Assembly (NCBI GenBank): GCA_026770025.1
Contig: JAMXDE010000008.1
Span: 2,356,001-2,420,000 of the forward strand
Direction of reading: 5' to 3'
Origin: Craspedostauros australis
Lineage: Eukaryota > Bacillariophyta > Bacillariophyceae > Mastogloiales > Achnanthaceae
DNA length: 64,000 nucleotides
Position 1 is the first letter of the stretch. Every line of letters begins with the position of its first letter. A program made the translations under genes and the position numbers. The notes below the pieces were generated by a model, which worked only from the letters and a program-made list of their open reading frames with translations, made no database searches and was not told where the DNA came from. This document shows positions 40,731 to 51,500 of this stretch, in pieces.

Positions 40731-41910
40731 TGTATTCGTGGCAAGAGAAATTCGATGCAGAGTATGATGCTATTATACGAGTAGCGTAGTTGTCGATCGC
40801 AAGGAAGTCCTGAAATCTGGTTCAATGATCTTTCCTTTGTCTTGGTGTGCGACCGTGGATGTCCTGTTTGGTATGCAGACGAGAGGAGTGCTGGTGGAGT
40901 TATGATCAGTCGGGTAGCTGGGGAAGGATCGAAAGTCACGATGAGAATTGTTGTGAGTGTGTTCGCGTGCTTCTCTACCGTGTTGTTGTCCAGCGTTTGG
41001 TCTCCAATTCGATGTTGGCGGCATGAAACAGCGTTCACAGCGAAACTTGGATCTTCGATTCCTTGTTTTGGTCTTTGTTGTTGGTCGACTTGGTCGATAG
41101 TGGGAACACAAAAACATTGGAATACAGAAATAGCGCATTGAAATACTAATTTTGAGTTGTCACATTCACGACTCAAAGTCGCACGAAGAACCCTGTCGAT
41201 TGCGTGGTGGTAGTAAAAGGCACAAACACGACAGGGAAAATCGTGGACATGCACACCAGACACAACCCAAGAGCCAGCCAAGACGCGAAGGAGCAAAGAG
41301 CCACGAGCTTCCGGTTCCAAGCACCCAAGCTTGTCTTGTCTCTGGCGGCAGTAGCGACAACAACAATAGCAACAACAATACGAAAGTGTTCTGCGTGTAT
41401 TATACATAATAATACTCTGCTCAAGTTCAGTCTCCCGTGAAGAGTGTAGTTTCGACACTCCAACATCTCCCGCCACCTGTTGCTCCCTTCTCCTTTCACC
41501 ATCCCCGCAAGGCCAAAGACGAGTCTCGCTGCGGTGCACGCAAGAGAAAACGAGAAAGTTGTTGAAACCTGGAGCTCTCACGAGGAGAGAGAGAGAGAGA
41601 GAACAACGTCCATCACTGCTTCCAACATCACCGAATAATAATACACGATTGATACCCACATATTATATTCTACGAGTCAGCCTCTCTTCTTCTCGGCTCG
41701 ACTCAGCACGCAAAAGCACCAACAGAGTATCGGCAGAGCAGAGGACCCTACGCTGTTATCTCCGATCCATCCATCGATTCATCGATTCATCTATACATCC
41801 ACTCATTGAGTGAACAAAGACACACAATCCAACCTTGATTCATTGCGTTGGGTTGCGCGGCGAGCAAGCAACGAACGACGAAATCAGACTTCGCGAAACC
41901 AAATCACACA
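40731..41910. other. Divergent promoter region, CSN6 / palmitoyltransferase
   Basis: 1.2 kb between two start codons. A GA run lies at about 41585-41600. The frames here are shadows or run out of CSN6 exon 1. No further gene seen. Confidence 0.5.
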
Positions 41911-43749
41911 ATGCCCAGCAACGGACGCAATGAGGTCTTCTGTCTCCCCATCAACCAGATGATCGGGACCTCCTTCGAGGCCAAACGATGGCTGTCGTTG
42001 GATACGTGCGGCTTGCTGGGCGTCAGCTGCAGCTGGTTCGTCCATCTCTTTTCCTTCTTCGTCCTCTCGACCAAGGTCATCGCAGGCAGCATGTTCGCGA
42101 CGGCCGTCTTTGTCCTGCTCTACGTTCCCGTCAGTCTGTTGGCCATGTCGTCCTTGTACATGGCATGGACGTCCGATCCAGGTGAGTTATGTTGCGTGAT
42201 GTGGTGTGTTGGTGGGCGTCACAATTTCAATTCAATGGATTGAGACGAATTGAATTCAAAGGAATGACGTTCGGAAGAACATGATCATGTCAAGGCAATG
42301 ATGCACGGTCCTCAATCAGTGTGAGATCTTCAAATGCCCGCATATTGCACAACGTTTGTCTCAACCAATTCTACATCCCCCAACATTCACAACTCCATCT
42401 TGCATCCCGCGACATCCAGGCGCCGTCCCCATGGGCGCAAGGCCATTGGTCACAGTGCGCAGGGCATCTTCAGGGGATATCACATCATCGGCACCCACGA
42501 CAGTGTCATCGGCTTCCAGCAACGGCAAAAGTTCGTCCCGGCGTCGAGGTCTGCGACGGTGTCACAAGTGTGCCGACAACTTCAAGGCACCGCGTGCCCA
42601 TCACGATTCCGTCACGGGGCGTTGCATCGTCAAGTTTGATCACTTTTGGTGAGTGTGGATGTGCCATTCTCGCATATGCACTTGCATACTCGACCACATG
42701 CATGCCCATGATTTTGTGTGGAAGATTCACAAAGTACGGTACAATCGTCAACCAATCCATCCGCATGTACTCATCCTTGCCTGCCCCATCCACCGCTTCT
42801 TCATTCAATCATTGGCACTCGTATTCAAACGGCTCGATGACTTACCATATACCGTAACAGTCCGTGGGTCGGAAATGCAGTGGGCGCTCTCAATCACAAA
42901 TTCTTCGTGCTATTTATCGGATACACGCTCTGTAGTTGCATATTATCCCTCTCCCTGCTCGTCCTGCGTGCAATCCATTGCGGCTACGTCACAGGAGCAG
43001 ACAGCGAATCGGACGACGTCGCAGCTTCGACCGGTACCAAGGATGGAGATCATCGAAGGGCTCTCGCGGTGACGTCCAGGATACTTGCCTCCACGTCAAC
43101 AGTGCAAGCAGAATCCTCGGCATCCCTCTACGAACCGGAATGCATCGATTGGTACACGTCGTACCTTGTGCTGGCGCTGGTCATCGTCAGTTTGGTGTTC
43201 CTAGTCTTCACATGCACCATGCTCATCGATCAGGTCGAAGCCATCGAAACCAACACGTCCAAAATTGCGAGGATGAAGATGAGCGTGGGACAGGCCGGCA
43301 CGGAGCTATCGCGCGTGACGGAGGAGTTCAATGAGATGTTCGGCGGAGAGACGAAGGAGGTTGGCTGGCATTGGTTCCTGCCTTTGCCCGTCGAATTCCC
43401 AGCCGGCATGGAGAAGGTCGTACTGGGGTACGAATGGGACGAGACCTTCGATCCTGTACCGTACGATGATGGCAGCGCACCCTCCAACGGCGGGGCCAGG
43501 ATCGAGATGTCCACCATGTCGGGATCGCACACCACCACCACCACGCCGCCGCCATCCGGCAATTTACCTGTGCGCGTCAAGAATGGATCCTCTCCGCGTC
43601 GTGACATCGAGGCGGGCTCCCTGACCCCGAATGACGCGATTGGCACCAACGCGTCATTCGGAGGATCGTCCCCGACGAAGAAGGCACCAGCCCTGATCAA
43701 ACGATCCACCAGCAAAAGCTCAGCAGACGATGAGATGCGCCTCACATGA
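41911..43749 (+). CDS. DHHC-family protein S-acyltransferase with a DHFC core, three exons
   Basis: Exons 41911-42181, 42420-42648 and 42861-43749 join in frame to 462 residues. Exon 1 encodes two membrane spans and ends TSDP; the join gives TSDPGAVPMGA, the DPG motif of the family. The cysteine-rich domain is at about 138-173: Cys138, Cys141, His152 and Cys159 remain. The core is Asp164-His165-Phe166-Cys167, with Cys167 completed across the second intron, then PWVGNAVG. Two more spans follow (FFVLFIGYTLCSCILSLSLL and YLVLALVIVSLVFLVF) and a long Ser/Thr-rich cytosolic tail. The enzyme transfers palmitate to cysteines of membrane proteins through an acyl-Cys167 intermediate. The four ligands of the second zinc site are replaced (Asp153, Thr156, Phe166, Ala173), as partly known from yeast Akr1. 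Activity is likely but unproved. Confidence 0.9.
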
Positions 43750-44440
43750 AGGGCCCGCAGGTCTGGGAGTTGAGGCACGATCGGATCATGATGATCGAGA
43801 TCTTGCATCAGCATGGTCATCAGAACGAACCCAGACTTGGCGACGCGCAGACAAAATGAAAATGAAGTAGGAGTGCAAGGTATTCGTGGATATACATACG
43901 TGCGAGACTGTGTGGTACCTGTGCAAGCAAACAGAATATCAGGGCAGGCCAGGCCATAGGCGTACGGATAAGGGTACCATGTGTATAAAGGCTATGTTAA
44001 GAAACACAACATGGCACAGTTCAGCAAGCATGTGCTTTGGCCGTCGATGCCTCGCTTTTCATACCACATCATGCTCTCTTGCCCAGTGCTTTATTCATAC
44101 CCTCGACTTAACGAAAACAAGAGCAATACCGATTTAATACGTTGTGCTTTACATTGGTGACGCTTGGCAATCTGGTCACATGGATGACATATAATGGAAA
44201 GGATGTGATGACTTCTTATCAGTCGGTAGGCGCCACAGACGCGATACCGCGCACTTTGTGCAGCGCGATCGCGGGACTGTCTGGATTCGGAGCTTGCTCG
44301 TACAAATAGCTGACGCGGCGACCTCCTGGAGGTGTGGGTATGGAAACTCTCGATTCTGATGGAGATCTACGAAGTACCTGAGATGCATCTACTCATGGTT
44401 TGCCGCAACTCTTGCTTTTGACGCATACCCCCTCTTGTGG
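43750..44440. other. Intergenic, convergent 3' flanks
   Basis: 691 bp between the palmitoyltransferase and the His-rich gene. A 70-codon minus frame at 44176-44388 has no recognisable pattern. Confidence 0.5.
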
Positions 44441-46621
44441 TTACACGCAGCTCATGCACGACACGTGCCCGTTGGTGATGTCGTCTTCGTACTCCTGTTC
44501 GAGCTTGACCCTGGACTTCTGATCTTCCCCAATCCCATCCTCCTCATCTTGCGATCCCTTCTTCTGGAGTCGTTGCTGGTGCGTTGGTGGCTCTTCGAAC
44601 GGTTCCTCGTCCGGGCCACACGGGGAGATGGGCATCTGCATAATGTCTTCGGGAAGGCACATGAGCGTGGTGGGATCCTCCCTGTCGAACGTGATGTGCA
44701 ACGGTGACATGGAGATGTCATCAACCGTCTCCGCCAAGGGACCGTCGTCGCCGAAATCAATCTCGATTCCGCCATCCTTCTCACGGATGAAGAAGCTGTC
44801 TTGGAAGCTCCTCGGAGCGTCGTGATCGCTGTCTTCGAGTTGCTTGGCATTGCCTCCGTCCGTCATTGGCGTGTCTGCTGCGCTATTGTCAGCCATTCCA
44901 CTAACACCAGTCTTTGGTGACAGCTCCATGACCTTGACATCGTTTGGACTGGCTCGGGTGACCTTGGAGCGACGTGGGGCACCCCTGGAATCGGATTCCT
45001 CCCCTGTCTTCTTCTCATCCTCCTTGTCCATCGTGCTCTTGTAGGAGTCCGTGCGATGCACAGTGTTTCTGTTGCCGTACATGCTGTACATTCCAGTTGT
45101 GCAAGAGTGGCTGCTGGAGCGGGACCGTGTCGGTGCTCGTGGCGGTGTGAAGTCAAGCGGCATGGGCGTTGATGTCGATGATGACACCGACGAAGGTGGG
45201 CGTGGTGGCATATCCGAACGGAAGTTTCGTCCCCGCGAACGTGGCGCCAAAGGCACCCGTGGAACACCCGATGATGGAGGAGACAAGCTCTCACCCCCCA
45301 AGGCTGGCACAGTGAGGCTGCTGTTGTGCGCGCCGTCGTCACCGTCCATGCTGTAGCTGCGCTGAGGACGCATGCCTGCCCACGTGGCTGGGCGTTGCTC
45401 TTCGCTGTACGAGTATCTGATGCGTCGCGGACCTGGCGTGTGCATGTGGCGCGGAGACCAATCGATGGTGCGAGAATACGTGGCATACTTGTGCGGTGAC
45501 GTCGACGAATGGTGCCGACTTGGGACGTGCATGTTTGTTCTGCTGGGCGGCGGTGCAGAAGCAGGCGCGTGCTCGCTGCTCTGTGGAGACCTGGAGGGTA
45601 GCGATGCTGGCGAAAGAGTCAACTCCACAGACTCCAACGGTTCGCCATGATGGTCATGCCGGGAGCCACCGAACCTGGCTGGTGACGATGCGACAGATCC
45701 CGAGCTGCGGTGCGTATAGCTGATGGCGGTTCCGTGTCCCCAATGCGAGTGGCTCGAGTGTGGCTGAGACTGTGGAGTCGGTGGCGGTGGCGGGATGCTC
45801 TCATCGTCAGCATACTCATGACTTGACGGAACATGGGCAGGATGGCTGTGGTGGTGTCCATGATGGGGTGGATGGTGGCCGCTGTGAGCGCTGTGGCTGC
45901 TGTGATCGGTGGGAGAGTGATCACGGTGATGCCCATGGTGAGGATGAGGATACGATGGTGGATACGAATGTGAATGCGAGTGGGGGTGCGGTTGTGCATG
46001 CGGGTGCGGATGCCGGGAAGGCGACGGTGGAGGCATGTGGCTGGATTCGCTGGGTTGGCGATGATGCGCATGATGCGGATGCAGGTTGGGATACGGCTGG
46101 GAGTGATACTGGTGGGAGTTCTCGTGAGAGCGAGAATGTGGTGAGTGGTGGGGGTGATGCTGTTGATGCTGCTGGTGTTTTTGTGGTTGCTGGTGCGGAT
46201 GTCCCGGATGGTGATGATGATGGTGGTGATGGTGATAGTGATGGTAATCCGGCGGTGTGCCATGAGTGGGTGTCGGTGGAGCGTTGTACGAGTTGTAGTA
46301 TGGCGAGGACGGTGGCGCATCGTACTGCGGTGCATCGTACGGCGACGGTGACTGCGGTGGTGCGCTTCTCGACGATGTTGGCAGCACAGGGCGAGGACTC
46401 TGACCTTCATACGGCGCGTAGCGTGGACCCCAGCTCATTGGAGACCGCGGCGATGGCGGCGGTGGTCGCGGTGATAGGCCTGGTGAGAAGTCTGCGCTCT
46501 TGGTGTGCCGAGGCGATGCCGGTTCCCAACCCCGATGTCTGCGTTGCATCTTGCTCTTGCCGACCGCTGCCGAGCATGGAATCTGCTTGGTATTCCTTTT
46601 CAGATCCTTCTTTGCTTGCAT
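44441..46621 (-). CDS. His/Pro/Ser-rich, mostly disordered 726-aa protein
   Basis: One intronless frame from ATG 46621. The start is basic (Lys/Arg-rich, residues 1-45). Residues about 50-130 are Pro/Ser/Tyr-rich; about 125-270 are extremely His-rich with one run of nine His interrupted once by Tyr. Then come Ser/Arg/Pro-rich stretches and an acidic C-terminus (about 590-726) with short hydrophobic-acidic blocks such as SFQDSFFIREKDGGIEIDFGDDG. I recognise no domain. The acidic tail and basic head would suit a transcription or nuclear-condensate protein; the His tracts could bind Zn or Ni. A 303-codon frame on the opposite strand within the same region is the mirror of the biased composition. 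That the minus frame is coding is supported mainly by its length and by the non-repetitive acidic C-terminus. Confidence 0.6.
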   Translation of the reverse strand: MQAKKDLKRNTKQIPCSAAVGKSKMQRRHRGWEPASPRHTKSADFSPGLSPRPPPPSPRSPMSWGPRYAPYEGQSPRPVLPTSSRSAPPQSPSPYDAPQYDAPPSSPYYNSYNAPPTPTHGTPPDYHHYHHHHHHHHHPGHPHQQPQKHQQHQQHHPHHSPHSRSHENSHQYHSQPYPNLHPHHAHHRQPSESSHMPPPSPSRHPHPHAQPHPHSHSHSYPPSYPHPHHGHHRDHSPTDHSSHSAHSGHHPPHHGHHHSHPAHVPSSHEYADDESIPPPPPTPQSQPHSSHSHWGHGTAISYTHRSSGSVASSPARFGGSRHDHHGEPLESVELTLSPASLPSRSPQSSEHAPASAPPPSRTNMHVPSRHHSSTSPHKYATYSRTIDWSPRHMHTPGPRRIRYSYSEEQRPATWAGMRPQRSYSMDGDDGAHNSSLTVPALGGESLSPPSSGVPRVPLAPRSRGRNFRSDMPPRPPSSVSSSTSTPMPLDFTPPRAPTRSRSSSHSCTTGMYSMYGNRNTVHRTDSYKSTMDKEDEKKTGEESDSRGAPRRSKVTRASPNDVKVMELSPKTGVSGMADNSAADTPMTDGGNAKQLEDSDHDAPRSFQDSFFIREKDGGIEIDFGDDGPLAETVDDISMSPLHITFDREDPTTLMCLPEDIMQMPISPCGPDEEPFEEPPTHQQRLQKKGSQDEEDGIGEDQKSRVKLEQEYEDDITNGHVSCMSCV

Positions 46622-47118
46622 CTTTGACTGAGGGGCATAATGGGGTCACGTTGGCAGTTGGAATGACATGAGAGCCAGCGTAGGTACGAGTAAGGAAGGC
46701 CGCGTCATGACACATCGCATCGTGTCATGCGATGTGGTGGAAACAGGCACGTCATCCACATGAAGAGAATCATAGACAAGAAGAAAGCGCAATTGGAGCG
46801 TGAGAGCAGTTGGCGAGAGTTGCACAACAAAAGCAGCAGGAGGGTGAGCCAAGAAGAGAACACGATTGTTGACACAGAGTGATGTCTGGTGACGTGTGCA
46901 GACACATGATCGTCCATTCGTCTGATGTGGTGTTCGTATTCGGATGCAGAGTACCCGATCACGCATCAAGCCACACAGCAAACTAAACATCCACAACTGA
47001 CTCATGGAATGTGGCGGACTGCAGAATTCAAGTTCTGAAACGCTCTGTCTCTGTCTTGATACTCTGCCCGCAGGCTCATCTGTGTCGGTCCATCGACAGG
47101 CAGAAACAGCATGGCATT
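46622..47118. other. Spacer between the His-rich and DUF6824 genes
   Basis: 497 bp on the same-strand gene pair, holding the 5' side of the His-rich gene. A CAG at 46627-46629 (minus, CCCCTCAG) would allow an upstream exon, but I found no convincing one. Confidence 0.45.
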
Positions 47119-48535
47119 TCATCGTTGTTGATGCTTGATACGCACCTTCGGGGTCTTTGGCTTGTCGGTCGTCTTATCCTTCGGTGTGGCGGCTGGCTTC
47201 TTGGCGGCACCGTCTTTGGCTGATCCTTTGCTGTCGGTCTCGGTTTGTTTGTCATCTTCATCGAAGACGTCCTGCAGCGAGGTGGGATTGCCGAGGTCAG
47301 CCGAGAGCTGTTTGCGCAGGTGCGCGGCTCCATCTCGCAGAGCCTGGCTGGTCTTCTCGATGGCCTTCTTGTGGCTGACCTCGTTCCACAGCCCCGTTCG
47401 TGGGTCCTTTTCGAGAAACCGACCTGGAGGATCGAGGTTGTGGATGGCGTCGACGATGTTTCTGGAGATTCCCATCTTCTGGCGTTTGGTGCTCGAAACA
47501 TATTGCTCCTGTGTCACCACGAGTTCGAAGCGAGGCGAAGCACGGCAAAGTGGAGAAGATCATGATAGAGCATGGCAGATTATTGGTCGAGTGGCAATGT
47601 TTGCGTGAAGATGGCGAAGCGCCACGAGGGAGAAACGAGCAATGGCAACAATGTCGTGAGTTGAATTCGGACGAACCGGGAGGATCGGAGTAGCACACAA
47701 CTATGTGTCAAGCAAACTGGACGCAAACTGGATGCAAGTGGAGTAGAGCAGAGGATCCTCCAATTGTGTCTTCGAACAGAGCACCACCGTTAGCAACAGC
47801 CGTGCATCCATGATCGCATGAAAGGGAGACCTGGGTCGACATCGAGAGCACCATGATCGTCATGGTCATCGTGGTTGTGAATAGAGGTGGGTGCGAAGTG
47901 TTCTGCCTTGTCTCATCCGCTTCGCATGCTGTGGTGTCACGTGCGCACATGCGTGCTGCACTTCTTGTTCGCCGTTTCATGTGCTTCGCCCAGAGAGGGG
48001 TGACTTTGTGCCTTTTCAATTTCGCACCTCTGCTGCCGTCGCCGTCGTGTTTCATGCCACCGACTTGACCGCTGTTGCTGATGTTGCACCATTGTCGACT
48101 CTCACACTGATGTCGACGTTGACGTTGTTGGCGTTGTTGATGTTGATGTTGATGTTGTTCGTGTCCGTTGTCTCTTGGTTGTGTGAGGCGATGATCCTCC
48201 TTGATGGGTTGCTCGACGAATTTAGGTTCGCAATCGTGTTGGATACAAATTCCATCCAATTGGACACATGGTGCTGTTGGTCTTGGCGGGCCATGTTGGA
48301 ATTTGGAATCCCATGTGGCGTTTTTGCGTGGACTTACCTTGTTGACGCTCACAACCTTGCGGAAGTTCTCGTTGCCGGGGTGCCTGTTCGTGGTGACTCC
48401 TCTTCCGCACAGCACATCGTGGTTTGTTGGTCGCTCGATGTTCGTCTTTCGCTGTCCGTCGGGGATCATCATCATGGTGCTGCCCATCGCAGGGTACTCC
48501 ATCCTCCTCCTCCTGTCTTGCTCGTCCGGGTGCAT
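47119..48535 (-). CDS. DUF6824-domain protein, two exons
   Basis: Exon 1 (48535-48338) ends FRKVVSVNK and exon 2 (47508-47119) begins EQYVSSTKRQKM, joined in phase 0 across an 829-bp intron (GTAAGT...CACAG). The 195-residue protein carries the pattern I know as DUF6824: NHDVLCGRGVTTNRHPGNENFR, then ISRNIVDAIHNLDPPGRFLEKD, then GLWNEVSHKKAIEKTSQALRDGA. The C-terminal ~60 residues are Lys/Asp/Thr-rich and disordered. The family is very large in diatoms and other stramenopiles, often with nuclear-looking basic tails; its function is unknown to me. The intron splits the domain between its Gly-Asn block and the PPGRF block. It is the best lineage marker in the window. Confidence 0.88.
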
Positions 48536-50717
48536 GTGCGTGTACGTTTGTGTATCGTATTGTGTGCTTGCTGTGTTGCTTCGCTTCGTCCGTTCTGCCT
48601 TTCTTCCTTTCTTGCTTGGTTGCGCGGATGCGATACTGCTGCCGCTGATGCTATGTGTGCGAGTGTGGAAGGTCGGGGGCGTGTCGGTGTTGGTGACAGC
48701 ACAAATGAGAACGAGAAACCCAACGAAGAGAGCGAGGCAGAGCGAGAAGAGGAGAAGACACCCGTCTCGATTGGAGTTGCTGTTGGTGGCTGTGTTGGTG
48801 GCATCCGCAACGAACTATGGGAGGAAAGCGGCGCGACAACACAACGGGAAACGTGCAAACCGATGCTGTCAAGGTGCAACACGACACCCGCTGTCCTTTC
48901 GGAACCTCATCGAGCCGTTTGTTGTTGCCGTCCAGTCTTGAATCATCCCATCCTTTCGAAACCACCCTGTCACAAACGCTTTCGTTTGGCGCACTGAGAC
49001 TGATGAACGGAAACCTGGCGACGTCCTTGCGACCATTCTCATTTGGTGGCGACATAACGCTTCAAACGTGTATCGACAGCTCACACCCTGAGTTTGTATT
49101 GCAACGGTTAACGCTCGGAGTCACAACGGTGGGAGCCACCATAAGTCATCAGACAATTCACTCCATTGTGACATGTCCGATACACATACAAATTTTGACA
49201 GTCTTTTTTCAAATTCTTTCCAGGGAGGCCCTATTCCACCACTTTGGCACCATGTCTAGGTGAGGGGAATTCGGATCAAAACGCCCCTCCGTTATGTGCC
49301 CTGAGAGATGGTGGCAAACCGCAATTCCTTGGTCCACGCTTGCGCGACTTGGTGCCTACCATTGCGAACCTCGTTTTGGCGGGAAAGAGTGTCACAGCCA
49401 AAGAACTTCCAACCTGTCCAGATTCGAACCTTTTCCCTGTCTCGTTTGCGAAGCAATGCCAGGCAGAGGAGGGACTGGTGCTTTGTGTCACCGAACTGCA
49501 CGAGTGTGGGCACGGGTTGTCATAATCCGGTATTGCGCCGAACTCGTTCTCCACTCATCGACTCAACTGTATTCTGCTCTCTGGTACGATCCTGCGCTGT
49601 ACCGTACTTAGTCGTAGTCGTATGGGATGTACTCAAACTACGAGTTCACATTGTACCCGTTCTCCTCGGAGCGTTCCATCATGCACTGTGTCTGGGTTGG
49701 GCGTGTTGCATGGTCGGAGGAGGCCGTCTTTTCAGTTGCAACGAGCTATTCTGTTCTTGGCGATGTGCTCTGCTGTGCCTCCTCTTCGGCTGCCTCTCAT
49801 GCGACTTGTACTTCTGTCACTTTGCGTGATTGACGACGTTGCGGTTGACGTTGGTGGTGGACCATGCAATTGATTGGAATCACAAAGAAGAGGGCATGGC
49901 GTGCAACGATGTCAAAAGGTGACTCTCTATCTATCTTTATCTGTCTTGGGGTCCCAAAGCGTGTACGCGACGTGATGAGAGAGAAATTTCAGATTGCTGT
50001 TGAGTTGAGCCGTCGACGCCTCTGGATTCTCTGGCATGAGCGCGATCGACACAAAGCACTCGCCTGTGCATCATTGGCAGTTGCAATGACCGCAGCAAGA
50101 GGGTGTGGGCAGCAACACCTCCAATGCGGAGCACCGCAATTTACCGCCCCCTTCGCATGGCATCGTGTCATGTTGCGTCACGCTCGGAACAGAATGACGC
50201 GACTTCCTCATTGCCACGCCCCATGTGTTCTCCACAACGTCACTGTTCCACTTTCGCCAATCACACGAACCCTCCTCTTGATTGAACAACTGTCGTCGCG
50301 AAGATCCATTCATTCCGTGTCCCATGTCCATGCCCCCGACCACTGCCATTGCTATTGACAGTGCAAAGTATGGTATCCGCACCATAGCACAGTGCTTCGT
50401 GCAACACAGCAAGTAAGGATTGGAGTAGTCATCCAGGTGGTGTGGTAGTCAGTCTACCCGACCATACTTTACTCTTGTGTCACTGATGATTCCAATCCCC
50501 AACTTGACCAACAGCCCTGCAATGCCATACGACCTACCAGAGCACATGACGAAGTGGGTGTGCTGTTGGACGCTTGGACCCTTCCACTCATGCTTGCATG
50601 ACTTCAGCGCGCCTCCTTGTTTGGCAAAGCATTGGCGCGGACCTTGACGCCCCCAGCCCCACAGGACTCCAGCATGCTCGTAGAGTAGGTACGTACGAGT
50701 AGAGTATTCTGTAATCA
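48536..50717. other. 2.2-kb gene-free stretch
   Basis: Between the DUF6824 start and the MYND gene's 3' end. Several open frames of 80-170 codons occur (for example 49244-49525 and 49864-50358), but none has a domain pattern and overlapping frames on both strands look equally coding. TTCGAATC-like bases near 49430 do not fold as a tRNA. I cannot support a gene. Confidence 0.45.
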
Positions 50718-51500
50718 TCACATTTCATCGAGGTTCAACTGAACGGCACCAGCGGAGTTGTTGCTGTCGTAGTAATCACGTCCCAGCTGCTTGCAGATCC
50801 CGTAGTCCGGAACCAGCACAGCACGTCCAACGGCGACGTGACCGCATCGCATGCGGTACAGCAGCACCACCTCCTTCTCCTCGTCGTACTCCTCCACTAT
50901 CTGACTCAGCTTGGTGCGCGCCTCGGCCATCTCAAAGTCATCGCGGCACACCTCCGAATCGTACTCGCCCAACGTCAGGAAGTGCATGAGAATGGATCTA
51001 CGCGGCATCGCGACGCCCGTCACATCCTTCGGAATTGGGATCGACAGGTCTCGCAGCGACATGTTGCTCTGCACGAACAGGAAGCCTTTGCCGAGCTGTG
51101 TCGTCTTGTGCACGGCGTAGGGGCATGCGTAAAACCGGATGCGCGCGTACAGCTCGGCGCGCACGGCCGCCTTGGCGTCGGCGTTGTTATCGAAGTCGTC
51201 ATTGAGACGTTGGTACGATTTGCATACCAGTTTGTGACGCCCGTCCTTCCAGTCGTTCACCTGGCAATCTCTGGAGCAGTACTTCGCCGTCTGGCATTTG
51301 GAGCACTTGGAGAGCTTGGCATTTTCGGATTCGTGCTTGCCGCAGTGGAAGCAGCTGGGCTCCACCGTTTTGGGTGCTTCGTTGTATCCCAGCTCGAAAG
51401 CCTGCACCCATCGCAGCGACGACGGAGTGGACGCGAGTGGGTTCTGGATGTTCGCGGTGCTTGCAGCGGCCGCGTCTGGCGTTGACGATGGTGCGCTCAT
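50718..51500 (-). CDS. MYND-type zinc finger protein
   Basis: 260 residues, intronless. After a Ser/Ala/Pro-rich start a MYND finger spans residues 50-93: Cys50, Cys53, Cys66, Cys69, Cys75, Cys79, His89 and Cys93, with the family pattern CSKCQTAKYCSRDCQ. MYND fingers bind proline-rich peptides in partner proteins. The remaining 165 residues are an alpha/beta-looking domain (RIRFYACPYAVHKTTQLGKGFLFVQS...LLYRMRCGHVAVGRAVLVPDYG) that I do not recognise. It lacks the SET motifs seen in SMYD methyltransferases. It is probably an adaptor. The start is the only ATG before the finger in this frame. A GTACGTACGAG motif lies in its 3' flank. Confidence 0.88.
   Translation of the reverse strand: MSAPSSTPDAAAASTANIQNPLASTPSSLRWVQAFELGYNEAPKTVEPSCFHCGKHESENAKLSKCSKCQTAKYCSRDCQVNDWKDGRHKLVCKSYQRLNDDFDNNADAKAAVRAELYARIRFYACPYAVHKTTQLGKGFLFVQSNMSLRDLSIPIPKDVTGVAMPRRSILMHFLTLGEYDSEVCRDDFEMAEARTKLSQIVEEYDEEKEVVLLYRMRCGHVAVGRAVLVPDYGICKQLGRDYYDSNNSAGAVQLNLDEM

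Noticed and set aside
41848-41871. An N-terminal GCAASKQ motif that looks like a myristoylation/palmitoylation signal in front of the palmitoyltransferase
   Set aside because: The codon before it is TTG, with an in-frame stop just upstream and no ATG. The real start is ATG 41911.
45760-46671. 303-codon plus-strand frame opposite the His-rich gene
   Set aside because: Composition (Val/Gly/Asp) mirrors His/Pro codons. The minus frame is longer and continues into non-repetitive sequence.
49425-49450. tRNA T-loop-like bases (TTCGAATC on the minus strand)
   Set aside because: Flanking bases do not pair as a T-stem, and no anticodon arm or acceptor stem is found.
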